A stretch of DNA of 64,000 nt from NCBI RefSeq assembly GCF_016219575.1, contig NZ_JACRMG010000028.1, positions 1-64,000 on the forward strand. The letters run 5' to 3'. This DNA comes from Bradyrhizobium sp. (GTDB lineage Bacteria > Pseudomonadota > Alphaproteobacteria > Rhizobiales > Xanthobacteraceae). The notes beneath the pieces are model-generated. The model did no database searches, was not told the origin of the DNA, and worked only from the letters and a program-made list of their open reading frames with translations. This document shows positions 1 to 9,616 of the stretch, piece by piece; position 1 is the first letter of the stretch, and every line of letters begins with the position of its first letter. The translations under genes and the position numbers were made by a program.

Positions 1-2
1 CA

Positions 3-122
3 ACAGCACGGTTCCGCAAGCTCGTCGCCGCCTACAACAACACCCCGCGCAAGTGCCTTGACTTCAGGACCCCAGCCGAGTCCTTTGCCCAAGTGTTGCA
101 CTTCGAGTGTGAATCCACCTCC
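3..122 (+). pseudogene. 3' tail of an IS30-family transposase
   Basis: The frame beginning at base 3 encodes about 40 residues that match the C-terminus of IS30-type transposases. The landmarks are a YNNTPRK stretch followed by LDFRTPAE and the closing LHFECESTS. The rest of the gene lies left of the window or is lost. No stop codon follows the usual end of the protein. The frame stays open into the antisense of the next gene, which suggests that the element's right end is damaged or that the window edge cuts a decayed copy. A short GC hairpin at 121-136 follows directly. Family assignment is from recalled C-terminal motifs. Whether the whole element is active cannot be judged here. Confidence 0.6.
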
Positions 123-176
123 CGGCCTGTGCCGGGACGACACTGTTTGCTTGGCGACAGTTTCGACGATTCGAAA

Positions 177-878
177 CTAGATCACCACGACCCTGGTGCC
201 GACGCCGACGCGGCCGTAGAGGTCGATGACGTCCTCGTTGCGCATGCGGATGCAGCCCGAGGAGACGTTGGTGCCGATTGTCCAGGGCTCGTTGGAGCCG
301 TGGATGCGGTAGAGCGAGGTGCCGAGATACATCGCTCGCGCGCCGAGCGGATTGTCCGGCCCGCCTTCCATGTGCCGCGGCAGGTCGGGACGGCGCGCCA
401 GCATTTCCGGCGGCGGCGTCCAGGCCGGCCATTCCTTCTTCGCGGAGATCGTCTTGGTGCCCGCCCAGGTGAAGCCGGGACGGCCGACGCCGACGCCGTA
501 GCGCAGCGCCTTGCCGTCGCCCTGCACCAGATAGAGAAATTTGTTCGGCGTATCGATCACGATGGTGCCGGCGTCTTCCTTGCCGTGATAGTCGACCACC
601 TGCTTGTTGAATCTGGGATCGAAGCTGCGCTGCGCAGGTTCGGCCTCCTGCTGGCCCGGCAAACGCCGCCCGTCAAATCCGACGTCCGGCTGCTGCTGGT
701 ACATCGGCTGCTGGTAGCGGCCGCCGCGCGGCGCATCGCCGAACAGGAATTCGATGAAGCCGCCGCCCATGTTGGAGGCGACGCGCACCGGCTGACCGGA
801 TTGCGCGGCGGCGGGATCGACGGTGGCGCAAAGGATGGAGGCGCTCGCCAGGAGCGCGAGAGCAAGATTTCTGGACAT
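177..878 (-). CDS. Periplasmic L,D-transpeptidase (YkuD domain)
   Basis: This 233-residue protein starts with a signal peptide that probably ends at AAAQ, near residue 26. A spacer rich in Gly, Gln and Pro follows, then a YkuD domain over roughly residues 100-233. The active-site pattern is visible: His193 in HGSNEPWTIG and catalytic Cys209 in SSGCIRM. Such enzymes form 3-3 crosslinks in peptidoglycan or attach proteins to it, in the periplasm. The start at 878 was chosen because it gives the clean signal peptide; an in-frame extension of 18 residues upstream lacks signal character. The gene is divergent from the CheZ-like gene, and its 3' end abuts the transposase remnant. Confidence 0.9.
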   Translation of the reverse strand: MSRNLALALLASASILCATVDPAAAQSGQPVRVASNMGGGFIEFLFGDAPRGGRYQQPMYQQQPDVGFDGRRLPGQQEAEPAQRSFDPRFNKQVVDYHGKEDAGTIVIDTPNKFLYLVQGDGKALRYGVGVGRPGFTWAGTKTISAKKEWPAWTPPPEMLARRPDLPRHMEGGPDNPLGARAMYLGTSLYRIHGSNEPWTIGTNVSSGCIRMRNEDVIDLYGRVGVGTRVVVI

Positions 879-1176
879 CGACGTACTCTGTACTGTTCGT
901 CTTTGATGGCGCACTTCGCGCCGTTCACACACGATTCATAACAAACGAAAACCTAATCGGTTTGGTAAACGGAATCGCCGTTTCGATTCACCACGTCGGC
1001 CTCGCGCGGCGGTTTTGTCGGGTAGCGTTTATTTTCGGTGAACGCGCAAGGCTCATGGTTAATCGCTCCTTTGCGCTTCCGTATTTTTCACCGCTGCAGC
1101 AGTTCCCCGCGTGAACCTCGCGTTAAATCGCATCGGTCTAGAAAGGGGGCGGATTAAAGGGGTGGGAAGAACAACC

Positions 1177-1950
1177 ATGTCGGTCAATCGCAAACGCTTC
1201 CGAGTAGAACAGGCCATTCTCGGCGATGCGCCGATGGTGATGCCCGCGGGTCCCGAGGTCGATGTCGGCCCGATGCACCGCGAGATCATGAACGAGCTGC
1301 GCGCCATCCGCGCCCAGATGGCGGCTCCCGCCCGCATCGCCCCGGAAACGGTCCAGGAAGCCACCAACCGCGAGATGGCCGACACCCAGGCGCTGCTGGA
1401 GACCTACCGCGCGCAGATCGAACAGTGCGAGAAGCTCAAGGTCGAGCTCGACCTGATCCACGACGCCATCAGCCGCACCAAGCGCGAGATCGCGGTGCTG
1501 CACGGCAAGAGCTTCAACGGCGACGAGATGGCCAAGGTCAACGGCGAGCTCGGCGCCGTGGTCGGCGGCACCGAACAGGCCACCCAGCAGATCCTGGAAG
1601 CGGCCGAGTCGATCGACAATGCCGCCAGCGCGCTCTCCAAGAACACCTCGCTCGACCAGCAGAAGATCCTCAGCGAGGAAATCCAGGAACGCGTCGTCTC
1701 GATCTTCGAGGCCTGCAACTTCCAGGACCTCACCGGCCAGCGCATCTCCAAGGTGATGACGACGATGAAGTTCATCGAGCAGCACATCAACGAGATGATG
1801 AACATCTGGGGCGGCGTCGACGCCATCAAGGCGCATGCGCCGCCGATCGTCGACACCCGCGAGGGCGACGCCAAGCTGCTCAACGGCCCCAAGCTCGACG
1901 GCGACATCGGCCACGCCTCGCAGGACGACATCGACGCGATGTTCAACTGA
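1177..1950 (+). CDS. cheZ: CheZ-like protein phosphatase
   Basis: The 257-residue product is predicted to be mostly helical. It carries the CheZ active-site block at about residues 182-204, reading FQDLTGQRISKV, where the Gln of DLTGQ is the residue that dephosphorylates CheY-P in the enterobacterial enzyme. The C-terminus ends in an acidic DDIDAMF peptide, like the CheY-binding tail of CheZ. It would act in the cytoplasm to shorten the phosphorylated lifetime of a CheY-type response regulator. The ATG at 1177 follows a GGTGGGAAGA ribosome-binding region; an upstream in-frame ATG at 1111 is less likely. No other chemotaxis gene is adjacent, so its partner must lie elsewhere. A strong terminator follows. 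Confidence 0.82.
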   Translation: MSVNRKRFRVEQAILGDAPMVMPAGPEVDVGPMHREIMNELRAIRAQMAAPARIAPETVQEATNREMADTQALLETYRAQIEQCEKLKVELDLIHDAISRTKREIAVLHGKSFNGDEMAKVNGELGAVVGGTEQATQQILEAAESIDNAASALSKNTSLDQQKILSEEIQERVVSIFEACNFQDLTGQRISKVMTTMKFIEQHINEMMNIWGGVDAIKAHAPPIVDTREGDAKLLNGPKLDGDIGHASQDDIDAMFN

Positions 1951-1973
1951 TCGCAGGTTTGCAGACAAACAAG

Positions 1974-2000
1974 AACGCCGGCCTCCGGGCCGGCGTTTTT
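1974..2000 (+). terminator. Rho-independent terminator after cheZ
   Basis: A GC-rich stem (AACGCCGGC / GCCGGCGTT) with a six-base loop is followed by a run of T, 24 bases after the cheZ stop. Confidence 0.85.
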
Positions 2001-2040
2001 CTTTGCAGCCGTGAATTCAGGCGTGACGATTGTTTGTTGC

Positions 2041-2125
2041 GTCATGGCCGGGCTTGTCCCGGCCATCCACGCCCTTCTTTCCAGTAGCCAAGAACGTGGA
2101 TGCCCGGGACAAGCCCGGGCATGAC
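2041..2125. repeat. Intergenic palindromic element 1
   Basis: Two 31-base arms (2041-2071 and 2095-2125) are inverted copies of each other with two differences, separated by a 23-base spacer. The arms begin with GTCAT and contain the CGGGCTTGTCCCGG core. The same style of element recurs at 3322, 27822, 35133 and 38534. It lies between the convergent cheZ and lipoprotein genes. Confidence 0.8.
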
Positions 2126-2164
2126 GAAAACTGTAAGCGATCGACTAAAGCACCGAACGCCGCG

Positions 2165-2686
2165 TCACGCCCTTGGCGCGCAGCGGACGTAGACCATGTT
2201 GCCGTAGCGGGTGCCGGCGTCCTTGTCGACGAAGCGGGTGATCATGACGCGGCCGTCGAAGGAGACGATCTCGCGGTCCTGCTCGCCGGGGGTGGGACCG
2301 GCCGGGCCGATATAGTTCTTGCCGCTCGGTGAACCCTTCAGCCGCAGTTCCTGCGGAGTGGCCTGGTCGGCCAGGTGCATGATGACGCCGCCCGAGGCGC
2401 CGGCGGTGATGGTGTAGGGCTGCTTGCACTGCGAACGCGCCATCGCCTCGGTGCGGGCGCGGTCCTTCGGATCCTGGTAGGAGGCAAGCCCCCAGCGGCC
2501 GACGATCTCGTCGGCGCGGATGGTGGCGGGCATTTCCGGCGCCACGCCGGGCTCCGGGGCGGTGGTCGGCGACGAGGAGCCGAACATGCCCCCGAGGTTC
2601 GTGGTTTCGCAGCCGGCCAAGACGACCGACAAGATGGAAACGATGGCAAGGCTCGCAACCGGACGCGCGTTACCTGACCTGATCAT
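2165..2686 (-). CDS. Lipoprotein of unknown function
   Basis: The 173-residue product has a type II signal with lipobox LAGC, giving a lipidated Cys at residue 26. A Ser/Pro/Thr-rich linker follows, then a domain of about 130 residues containing one GRWGLASY segment and several Cys. A lipidated position in the inner or outer membrane is expected. The layout (lipobox, linker, small GRW-containing beta domain) vaguely recalls the Omp19/Inh inhibitor family, but the similarity is too weak to assign. The ATG at 2686 was chosen because a GGGGG ribosome-binding site sits about six bases upstream; two longer in-frame starts exist. It is convergent with cheZ and divergent from groESL. Confidence 0.75.
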   Translation of the reverse strand: MIRSGNARPVASLAIVSILSVVLAGCETTNLGGMFGSSSPTTAPEPGVAPEMPATIRADEIVGRWGLASYQDPKDRARTEAMARSQCKQPYTITAGASGGVIMHLADQATPQELRLKGSPSGKNYIGPAGPTPGEQDREIVSFDGRVMITRFVDKDAGTRYGNMVYVRCAPRA

Positions 2687-2844
2687 GGGCATCCCCCGAC
2701 ACATTCCAACGGCCGCTCCCGTCCCGCAGCCAAGCGCAAAACACCAACCGGGGCAATGACCTCGGACAATTTACGCCCGGACCCCCGCCTTGGTTTCCGA
2801 ACCACCATCCTATATTGGTCTCACCAAGGCCTTAACCACCTTGC

Positions 2845-2873
2845 TTGACACGGCCTTCACCACGCCATATCTC
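2845..2873 (+). promoter_or_regulatory. Sigma-70-like promoter of groESL
   Basis: TTGACA at 2845-2850 and TATCTC at 2868-2873 are separated by 17 bases. The CIRCE operator starts 11 bases after the -10 element, which is the arrangement expected for HrcA repression at the transcription start. The gene-free stretch 2687-3008 also holds the start region of the divergent lipoprotein gene; nothing else was seen in it. Confidence 0.65.
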
Positions 2874-2883
2874 CGGCCCCACT

Positions 2884-2910
2884 TTAGCACTCTTGCATCG
2901 CGATTGCTAA
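2884..2910 (+). promoter_or_regulatory. CIRCE operator (HrcA binding site)
   Basis: TTAGCACTC, nine bases, then GATTGCTAA. This is the consensus inverted repeat TTAGCACTC-N9-GAGTGCTAA with one mismatch in the right arm. It lies 98 bases upstream of groES and just after the predicted promoter. Known role in other bacteria: HrcA binds it and represses groESL until heat shock. The hrcA gene is not in this window. Confidence 0.9.
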
Positions 2911-3008
2911 GCGTGCCGGCCGCCCGCCTCCCGGGCGTATCCTGCGGCCTGCATCACACACCGGTTTCTATGAACCAGACCTGAAAACCGAAGTCCTGAG
3001 GGAACGTC

Positions 3009-3305
3009 ATGGCCAAATCCAAATTCCGTCCGCTGCACGACCGCGTCGTGGTGAAGCGCATCGACGCCGAAGAGAAGACCAAGGGCGGCATCATCATCCC
3101 GGACACCGCCAAGGAAAAGCCCTCGCAGGGCGAGGTGGTCGCCGTCGGCCCCGGCGGCCGCGACGAGGCCGGCAAGCTGATCCCGATCGACCTCAAGGTC
3201 GGCGACCGCGTGCTGTTCGGCAAATGGTCGGGCACCGAGGTCAAGCTCGACGGGGAGGAGCTCCTGATCATGAAGGAGTCCGACATCATGGGCGTGCTGG
3301 CGTAA
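3009..3305 (+). CDS. groES: Co-chaperonin GroES
   Basis: The 98-residue protein is of normal GroES length. It has the N-terminal FRPLHDRVVV strand, the mobile loop region KTKGGIIIPDTAKEKP at about residues 22-37, and the C-terminal domain ending in ESDIMGVLA. It forms the heptameric lid of the GroEL folding chamber in the cytoplasm. It is the first gene of the CIRCE-controlled groESL operon. The spacing to groEL (158 bases) is longer than usual because a palindromic element lies in between. Confidence 0.98.
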   Translation: MAKSKFRPLHDRVVVKRIDAEEKTKGGIIIPDTAKEKPSQGEVVAVGPGGRDEAGKLIPIDLKVGDRVLFGKWSGTEVKLDGEELLIMKESDIMGVLA

Positions 3306-3321
3306 GGCCAACCACACCGAT

Positions 3322-3408
3322 CGTCGTGCCCGGGCAACCCGGGCATCCATCCTCTTCGGAAGAATCTTGCGCAGTTGATGGATTGCCGGGTCAAGCCCGG
3401 CAATGACG
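3322..3408. repeat. Intergenic palindromic element 2 (between groES and groEL)
   Basis: Imperfect inverted arms of about 31 bases flank a 25-base spacer. The left arm contains GCCCGGGCAACCCGGGC and the right arm GCCGGGTCAAGCCCGGC. It resembles element 1 at 2041. Its position inside the groESL transcript means it would form an RNA hairpin between the two cistrons. Confidence 0.75.
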
Positions 3409-3463
3409 GTGTTGAGCAACGCGGCCGCGGCCGCATGATCATTTTTCCAGGGAGTAAGTTCCA

Positions 3464-5110
<1,647 letters not shown>

Positions 5111-5137
5111 AGGCCCGGCGCGCAATACGACCGATCG

Positions 5138-5166
5138 AAGGCCGCCTCCGGGCGGCCTTCTTTTTG
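5138..5166 (+). terminator. Rho-independent terminator after groEL
   Basis: Stem AAGGCCGCC / GGCGGCCTT with a four-base loop, then CTTTTT. It starts 28 bases after the groEL stop. Confidence 0.9.
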
Positions 5167-5228
5167 GCCGATCACACCAGGGTTTGCTAGGTTCCGCTGC
5201 CCGATTCTGCCCCGAAGGAATTTTTGCG

Positions 5229-6431
5229 ATGCGCCCGCTCCTGCTTTGCCTGCTTGGCCTTGCGGCCCTTTCGCCCGACCTCGCCTTCGCGCAGGCAAAA
5301 CAGCCGGCGGCAAAGTCCACCCCCGGCGGCAGCGAGATCCGCTACTTCACCGCGATCGACGGGCTGATGGACGGCAATGCCGATGTGATCCTGAAGGAGA
5401 CGCGGCAGGGCAAGACCGTCACCGCGGCCACGCTCGATGTCTGCTATCCCGTCGCAAAGGGCGTCGAGCGCAAGGACCGCTTCGTCGCCAACCTCACCGT
5501 CAGCGGCCAGAACCTCACCGGCACGGCGCAGAGCATCGGCGACAAGCAGCAGGTGACGGTGAAACTGACGCGCAAGCCGAGCGGCGACACCTTCGAATTC
5601 CGCGGCCAGATCACCGTCGGCCAGAAGGTCAATGAGGTGATGTCGACGGACAATTCCGATCTCAGCGAGAAGGAATTTCTCGAAAGCCAGACCCGCGACG
5701 ACGGCATCACCGCGAACCCGAAGGACTTCACGGACGTCTCGCCGGAATCGGTCGGGGTGCGGGTGAAGCTCGAACAGGTGCTCGACTTCCTCAAGGGCCT
5801 GAAGGGCGAGGCGCTCGAAGTGTCCGTGGGCAGCCTGTCGGTGTCCTGCGACGAACTGCGCGCGGGCGAGCAGACCATCAACCTCACCGTCGATCCCGAG
5901 CGCGCCGCGGCCCTGATTGCCAAAGCAAAGGCGACGCCGGGCGTGACGCTCGCGGGTTGGACCAGCGGGATCGTCGAGATGGACCGCGCGATCCGCTTTG
6001 CGGCCGCCGACTGGCGCGCCGGCGACAAGGTCAACCGGGAGAAGCTCGCCTCGGCGATATCGGGCGTGCTGAGCAAGACGCTCGCGGCAACGCCTTCGGG
6101 GTCGGCCTGGAACGCCAATACCGGCAAGCTGAAGCTGACCTTCAAGCGGCCGAGCCAAATCTATCCCGCGCTCGGGCTGACCGAGACGGTGGAGGTTTCA
6201 GCGCAGGTGTCCGCGGACAGGCCGGGCACGTCGGACAGGCTGATGCTGTGGGTGTCGAGCCCGGTGACGACCACGGCGGACGAAGGTGCGGGCCCGAAGC
6301 TCAATTTGTCGGAAGATTCCGGCCCCGACGACGAAGGCGCCGAGCCCGAGGACGACAACGGCTCGATCGAGGCGCTGGCAAAGGAATTCAAGGGCCAGCG
6401 CTGGGACGCCGACAAGTCGGCATGGAAGTGA
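5229..6431 (+). CDS. Secreted protein of unknown function
   Basis: The 400-residue product has a signal peptide ending near AFAQA (residue 23) and no further membrane segment. The mature part is acidic and beta-rich, with two similar-looking halves. The C-terminal 40 residues are dominated by Asp, Glu and Gly. No catalytic motif or known domain was recognised. A periplasmic location is likely. The ATG at 5229 follows a CCGAAGGAA ribosome-binding region; an upstream in-frame start at 5184 lies inside the groEL terminator zone and is rejected. The gene stands alone between the groEL terminator and an intergenic repeat. Confidence 0.75.
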   Translation: MRPLLLCLLGLAALSPDLAFAQAKQPAAKSTPGGSEIRYFTAIDGLMDGNADVILKETRQGKTVTAATLDVCYPVAKGVERKDRFVANLTVSGQNLTGTAQSIGDKQQVTVKLTRKPSGDTFEFRGQITVGQKVNEVMSTDNSDLSEKEFLESQTRDDGITANPKDFTDVSPESVGVRVKLEQVLDFLKGLKGEALEVSVGSLSVSCDELRAGEQTINLTVDPERAAALIAKAKATPGVTLAGWTSGIVEMDRAIRFAAADWRAGDKVNREKLASAISGVLSKTLAATPSGSAWNANTGKLKLTFKRPSQIYPALGLTETVEVSAQVSADRPGTSDRLMLWVSSPVTTTADEGAGPKLNLSEDSGPDDEGAEPEDDNGSIEALAKEFKGQRWDADKSAWK

Positions 6432-6474
6432 GGGACGCAAGTCTCTCGATCGCCGCAGCCCTGTCACTTCCCTA

Positions 6475-6609
6475 TCCCCGTTCTTACGGGGAGAGGGTCA
6501 GGGTGAGGGGCTGCGTCCACGATCACAGTAATAGATGGACTCGCGGAGAGGCCCCTCACCCGGATTGCATTTCATGCAATCCGGCCTCTCCCCGCAGGCG
6601 GGGAGAGGC
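6475..6609. repeat. Complex intergenic palindromic repeat
   Basis: A set of nested inverted repeats: GGTGAGGGGC (6502-6511) pairs with GCCCCTCACC (6551-6560), GGATTGCAT with ATGCAATCC, and CTCCCCG-type arms at both ends. I recognise this layout as a common multicopy intergenic element of Bradyrhizobiaceae; that is recall, not a search result. It lies between two convergent genes. Confidence 0.7.
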
Positions 6610-6619
6610 GAAGAAGTGC

Positions 6620-7030
6620 TCAGTTCGTATTGATCCGGAAGCGCAGCTGCTTCGAACCCATCAGGGTGACGAAATCGCCCTGCCGCCGCCAGGTCGCCGC
6701 ATCGCTCAGCGCCGCGATCAGATCGTCATCGGCCTGGGCGCGATCCGGCGGACAGCTGCGGCTCTCCATCGCGCCGGGGACGAAGACGATGGTGTTGCCG
6801 GCCACCGAGAACTGGCCCTTGCCGCCCTTGCACCAGAGCTCGAGCACGACCTCGCCATTGTCGCCGATGTCCAGCGAGGGAATGCGCTTGGAGCCCGGCA
6901 TGCGCGCCGCCTCCAGCGTCATCTCAAGGCCGAACGGGAATTCCTGGGCGGTCGCCGGCGCGGTGACGAACAGGCCTGCGGACAATGCAATGGCGGCGAC
7001 GAACTTCAAACGACGCGTGACGAAAACCAT
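6620..7030 (-). CDS. META-domain secreted protein (HslJ-like)
   Basis: The 136-residue product has a signal peptide that probably ends at ATAQ (residue 29). The remaining 105 residues form one META domain: a beta-rich core with a CKGGKG segment, a Cys in SRSCPP, and the characteristic ending with LIAALSDAATW and a later GSKQLRF strand. META-domain proteins are periplasmic or membrane-attached; HslJ is linked to heat and novobiocin stress, but the molecular activity is unknown. The ATG at 7030 was preferred over a longer start because it begins the signal peptide. Confidence 0.75.
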   Translation of the reverse strand: MVFVTRRLKFVAAIALSAGLFVTAPATAQEFPFGLEMTLEAARMPGSKRIPSLDIGDNGEVVLELWCKGGKGQFSVAGNTIVFVPGAMESRSCPPDRAQADDDLIAALSDAATWRRQGDFVTLMGSKQLRFRINTN

Positions 7031-7270
7031 GCAACCTCTCGAAAACAGTGCGCGGCGATGCGCGCCCTTGTATGGAACGAATGCGGCCTTGGCCAGTCCG
7101 GTCACCGCGGAAATGTGAAGGCCGGCGATCGCTGCAGCACGCCCCTGCCGGGTTGACTTGCAGCCTGCGGCAAGACAACGCTGGCAAGGACTGCCGGCCG
7201 GCGCCGCGTTGTTCGAATTTTCGCCTGCCTTCTCAGGGCCTTGTGCCCAATTCTCCGGAGATCATGTTCC

Positions 7271-9019
7271 GTGAACAATATCCGCGCGACGCTCGCGACC
7301 GTATGGCGGATCGCGTCCCCCTATTTCCGTTCCGAAGACAAATGGGCCGGCCGCGGCCTGCTCGCGGCGGTGATTGCGATCGAGCTGTCGCTGGTGGCGA
7401 TCGACGTGCTGATCAACCAGTGGAACAACCGCTTCTATAACGCACTGCAGGACAAGGACTGGGATCGTTTCGTCTGGGAGATCGGCGTATTTTCCGTGCT
7501 CGCCAGCCTCGCAGTCGTGCTGTCGGTCTACCAGCTCTATCTCAATCAATGGCTGCAGATTCGCTGGCGCAACTGGATGACCAGCCATTATCTCGGCGAG
7601 TGGCTGGAAGGGCCGAACCATTACCGCATGCAGCTGCAGGGCGATGCGGCCGACAATCCCGACCAGCGCATGACCGAGGACGTCAAGCTGTTCATCGAGC
7701 GCACGATGGAGATCGGCATCGGCCTGCTCAGCTCGATCGTGTCGCTGGCGTCGTTCCTGGTGATCCTGTGGGGTCTGTCGGCGGCGGCTCCGTTGCATCT
7801 GTTCGGCAACGAGCTTGCGGTTCCGGGTTATCTCGTCTGGGGCGCGCTGATCTATGCCGTGTTCGGCACGCTGCTCACGCAATGGATCGGCTCGCCGCTG
7901 GTCAATCTCGACTTCGAGCAGCAGCAGCGCGAGGCCGACTTCCGCTTCAACCTGGTGCGCGTGCGCGAGAATTCCGAGCAGATCGCGCTGATGAAGGGCG
8001 AGCCGGCCGAGCAAGAGCGGCTGATGCACCGCTTCGGCCGCGTCATCTCCAACTGGTACGGCATCATGAGCCGTACCAAGCGGCTGACCTTCTTCACCCA
8101 GAGTTACGCGCAGGCGGCGGTGGTGTTTCCCTACGTTCTGGTGGCACCGGCCTATTTCGCCGGAAAGGTCCAGCTCGGCGGCATGATGCAGACGGCGTCC
8201 GCCTTCGACAGCGTCTACAAGGCGCTGTCCTTCTTCGTCTCGGTCTATCGCAAGCTCGCCGAATGGCGCGCGGTGGTGGCCCGCCTCGACGGGTTCGAGA
8301 TGTCGATCGCAAGCTCACGGCACCTGGCGGCAAGCCCCGACTCGGTCCGCATCGTCGCGGGCACGGACAAGGCGATCGAGCTGCGGGAGCTTCTGGTGCG
8401 GTTGCCGCACGGCGCGCCCGTGGTCGCGGCCGATGCGCTCGCCCTGCGCGATGGCGAACGCACGCTGATCACCGGCCCCTCGGGCGCGGGGAAATCGACG
8501 CTGTTCCGCGCCATTGCCGGCATCTGGCCGTTCGGCGACGGGCGGGTAACGATTCCCGCAGGCGCCACGCTGATGATGCTGCCGCAGCGGCCTTACTTTC
8601 CGATCGGCTCGCTGCATGCGGCGGTGGTCTATCCTTCTGCTGCCGGCGCCTTCGACATCGAGCGGGTCAGGCAGGCGCTGGCCGACGTCGGGCTGCCCCA
8701 GCTGGCGGGCCGATTGCACGAAGAGGCGCACTGGAACCGGATGCTGTCGCTCGGCGAGCAGCAGCGGCTCGGCGTGGCGCGCGCGCTGTTGCATGCGCCG
8801 ACCTTCCTGTTCCTCGACGAGGCGACCGCTTCCCTCGACGAACCGTCGGAGGCCGCGCTCTACCATCTGCTCAGCGAAAAGCTGCCGGCCACCACGCTGG
8901 TCTCGATCGGCCACCGCTCGACGCTGGAAGCCTTCCATCAGCGCAAGCTGGCGCTGGTCCGCGACGGCGACCACTTTGTGCTGCGCGAGGAGGCTGTCGC
9001 CCGGCAAGCCGCGTCATAG
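7271..9019 (+). CDS. SbmA/BacA-like ABC transporter, fused permease and ATPase
   Basis: The 582-residue protein combines an N-terminal ABC_membrane_2 (SbmA/BacA-type) domain of about 340 residues with an ATPase domain. Walker A GPSGAGKST is at about residues 402-410, the signature LSLGEQQRLGVARAL at about 492, and Walker B FLFLDEA at about 512. Relatives move peptides, very-long-chain fatty acids or cobalamin across the inner membrane; in rhizobia the BclA/BacA type matters for peptide tolerance. The substrate here is not visible. A GTG start at 7271 with an upstream GGAG is chosen because it restores the family's usual NNIRATL beginning; a TTG lies ten codons upstream. The 3' end overlaps the convergent HPP gene by six bases. 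Confidence 0.88.
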   Translation: MNNIRATLATVWRIASPYFRSEDKWAGRGLLAAVIAIELSLVAIDVLINQWNNRFYNALQDKDWDRFVWEIGVFSVLASLAVVLSVYQLYLNQWLQIRWRNWMTSHYLGEWLEGPNHYRMQLQGDAADNPDQRMTEDVKLFIERTMEIGIGLLSSIVSLASFLVILWGLSAAAPLHLFGNELAVPGYLVWGALIYAVFGTLLTQWIGSPLVNLDFEQQQREADFRFNLVRVRENSEQIALMKGEPAEQERLMHRFGRVISNWYGIMSRTKRLTFFTQSYAQAAVVFPYVLVAPAYFAGKVQLGGMMQTASAFDSVYKALSFFVSVYRKLAEWRAVVARLDGFEMSIASSRHLAASPDSVRIVAGTDKAIELRELLVRLPHGAPVVAADALALRDGERTLITGPSGAGKSTLFRAIAGIWPFGDGRVTIPAGATLMMLPQRPYFPIGSLHAAVVYPSAAGAFDIERVRQALADVGLPQLAGRLHEEAHWNRMLSLGEQQRLGVARALLHAPTFLFLDEATASLDEPSEAALYHLLSEKLPATTLVSIGHRSTLEAFHQRKLALVRDGDHFVLREEAVARQAAS

Positions 9020-9526
9020 CCAGCGCTGCGGCCAGCCGGGGCGCCGTCCCCGGCTGTGCCAGAGGAATGCAAAGCCGGCCAGCATCAGCGTGCCGAGGAA
9101 GACCGGCGCGAACAGGAACGACCACGGCAGATTGTTGGAGATCACCAGCAGCGGATTGATGCCGGCCGGGGGATGAAAGGTGCCGGTGAGATACATCGCC
9201 AGCACCGCAAGTCCGACGCCGGCCGCCGCCGCCCAGGCGCTCGGCCCGGTCAGCTTCAGCAGCGACAACCCGACCAGCGTGGAGATCAGGTGCCCGCCTA
9301 TCAGGGCGCGCGGCTGCGCCGGCTCGGCGTCGGGCGAGCCGATCACCAGCACGATCGAGGTCGCAAAGGGAATGACGGCGAGCGGAAAGTGCATGGCGAC
9401 GGAGAACCACTCCATGATGCCGATGGCGATGGCTGCCCCGAGACCGGCGATCATGCCGGCAACCAGGGTGGGCCAGTCAAAATGCAGCCGGGCCTCCTCG
9501 CCTTTCCCGATCCGCTCCTGGCTCAT
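9014..9526 (-). CDS. HPP family membrane protein
   Basis: The 170-residue product has four hydrophobic membrane segments and the family-defining HPPAGINPLL motif in the second half. HPP proteins are integral inner-membrane proteins; one cyanobacterial/plant branch transports nitrite into plastids, while most bacterial members are uncharacterised. The start at 9526 is preferred to a start 11 codons upstream, since the first membrane segment follows it after about 20 residues. It is convergent with the ABC exporter (six-base overlap) and lies downstream of the porin gene, from which a terminator separates it. Confidence 0.82.
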   Translation of the reverse strand: MSQERIGKGEEARLHFDWPTLVAGMIAGLGAAIAIGIMEWFSVAMHFPLAVIPFATSIVLVIGSPDAEPAQPRALIGGHLISTLVGLSLLKLTGPSAWAAAAGVGLAVLAMYLTGTFHPPAGINPLLVISNNLPWSFLFAPVFLGTLMLAGFAFLWHSRGRRPGWPQRWL

Positions 9527-9564
9527 CAACGCATGGTCCTGCGAAGGAAATGACCTCACAAAGC

Positions 9565-9594
9565 AAAAGGGGCGGCAGATCGCTCTGCCGCCCC
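9565..9594 (-). terminator. Rho-independent terminator after the porin gene
   Basis: On the minus strand an 11-base stem (GGGGCGGCAGA and its complement, loop of four) is followed by TTTT. It starts 23 bases after the stop of the TorF-like porin gene. Confidence 0.8.
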
Positions 9595-9616
9595 CAAACC
9601 TTTGAACCGGTCGAGC

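Noticed and set aside
121..136. Hairpin as a terminator of the L,D-transpeptidase gene
   Set aside because: The stem is six bases and has no T run on the minus strand; it may be part of a damaged palindromic element.
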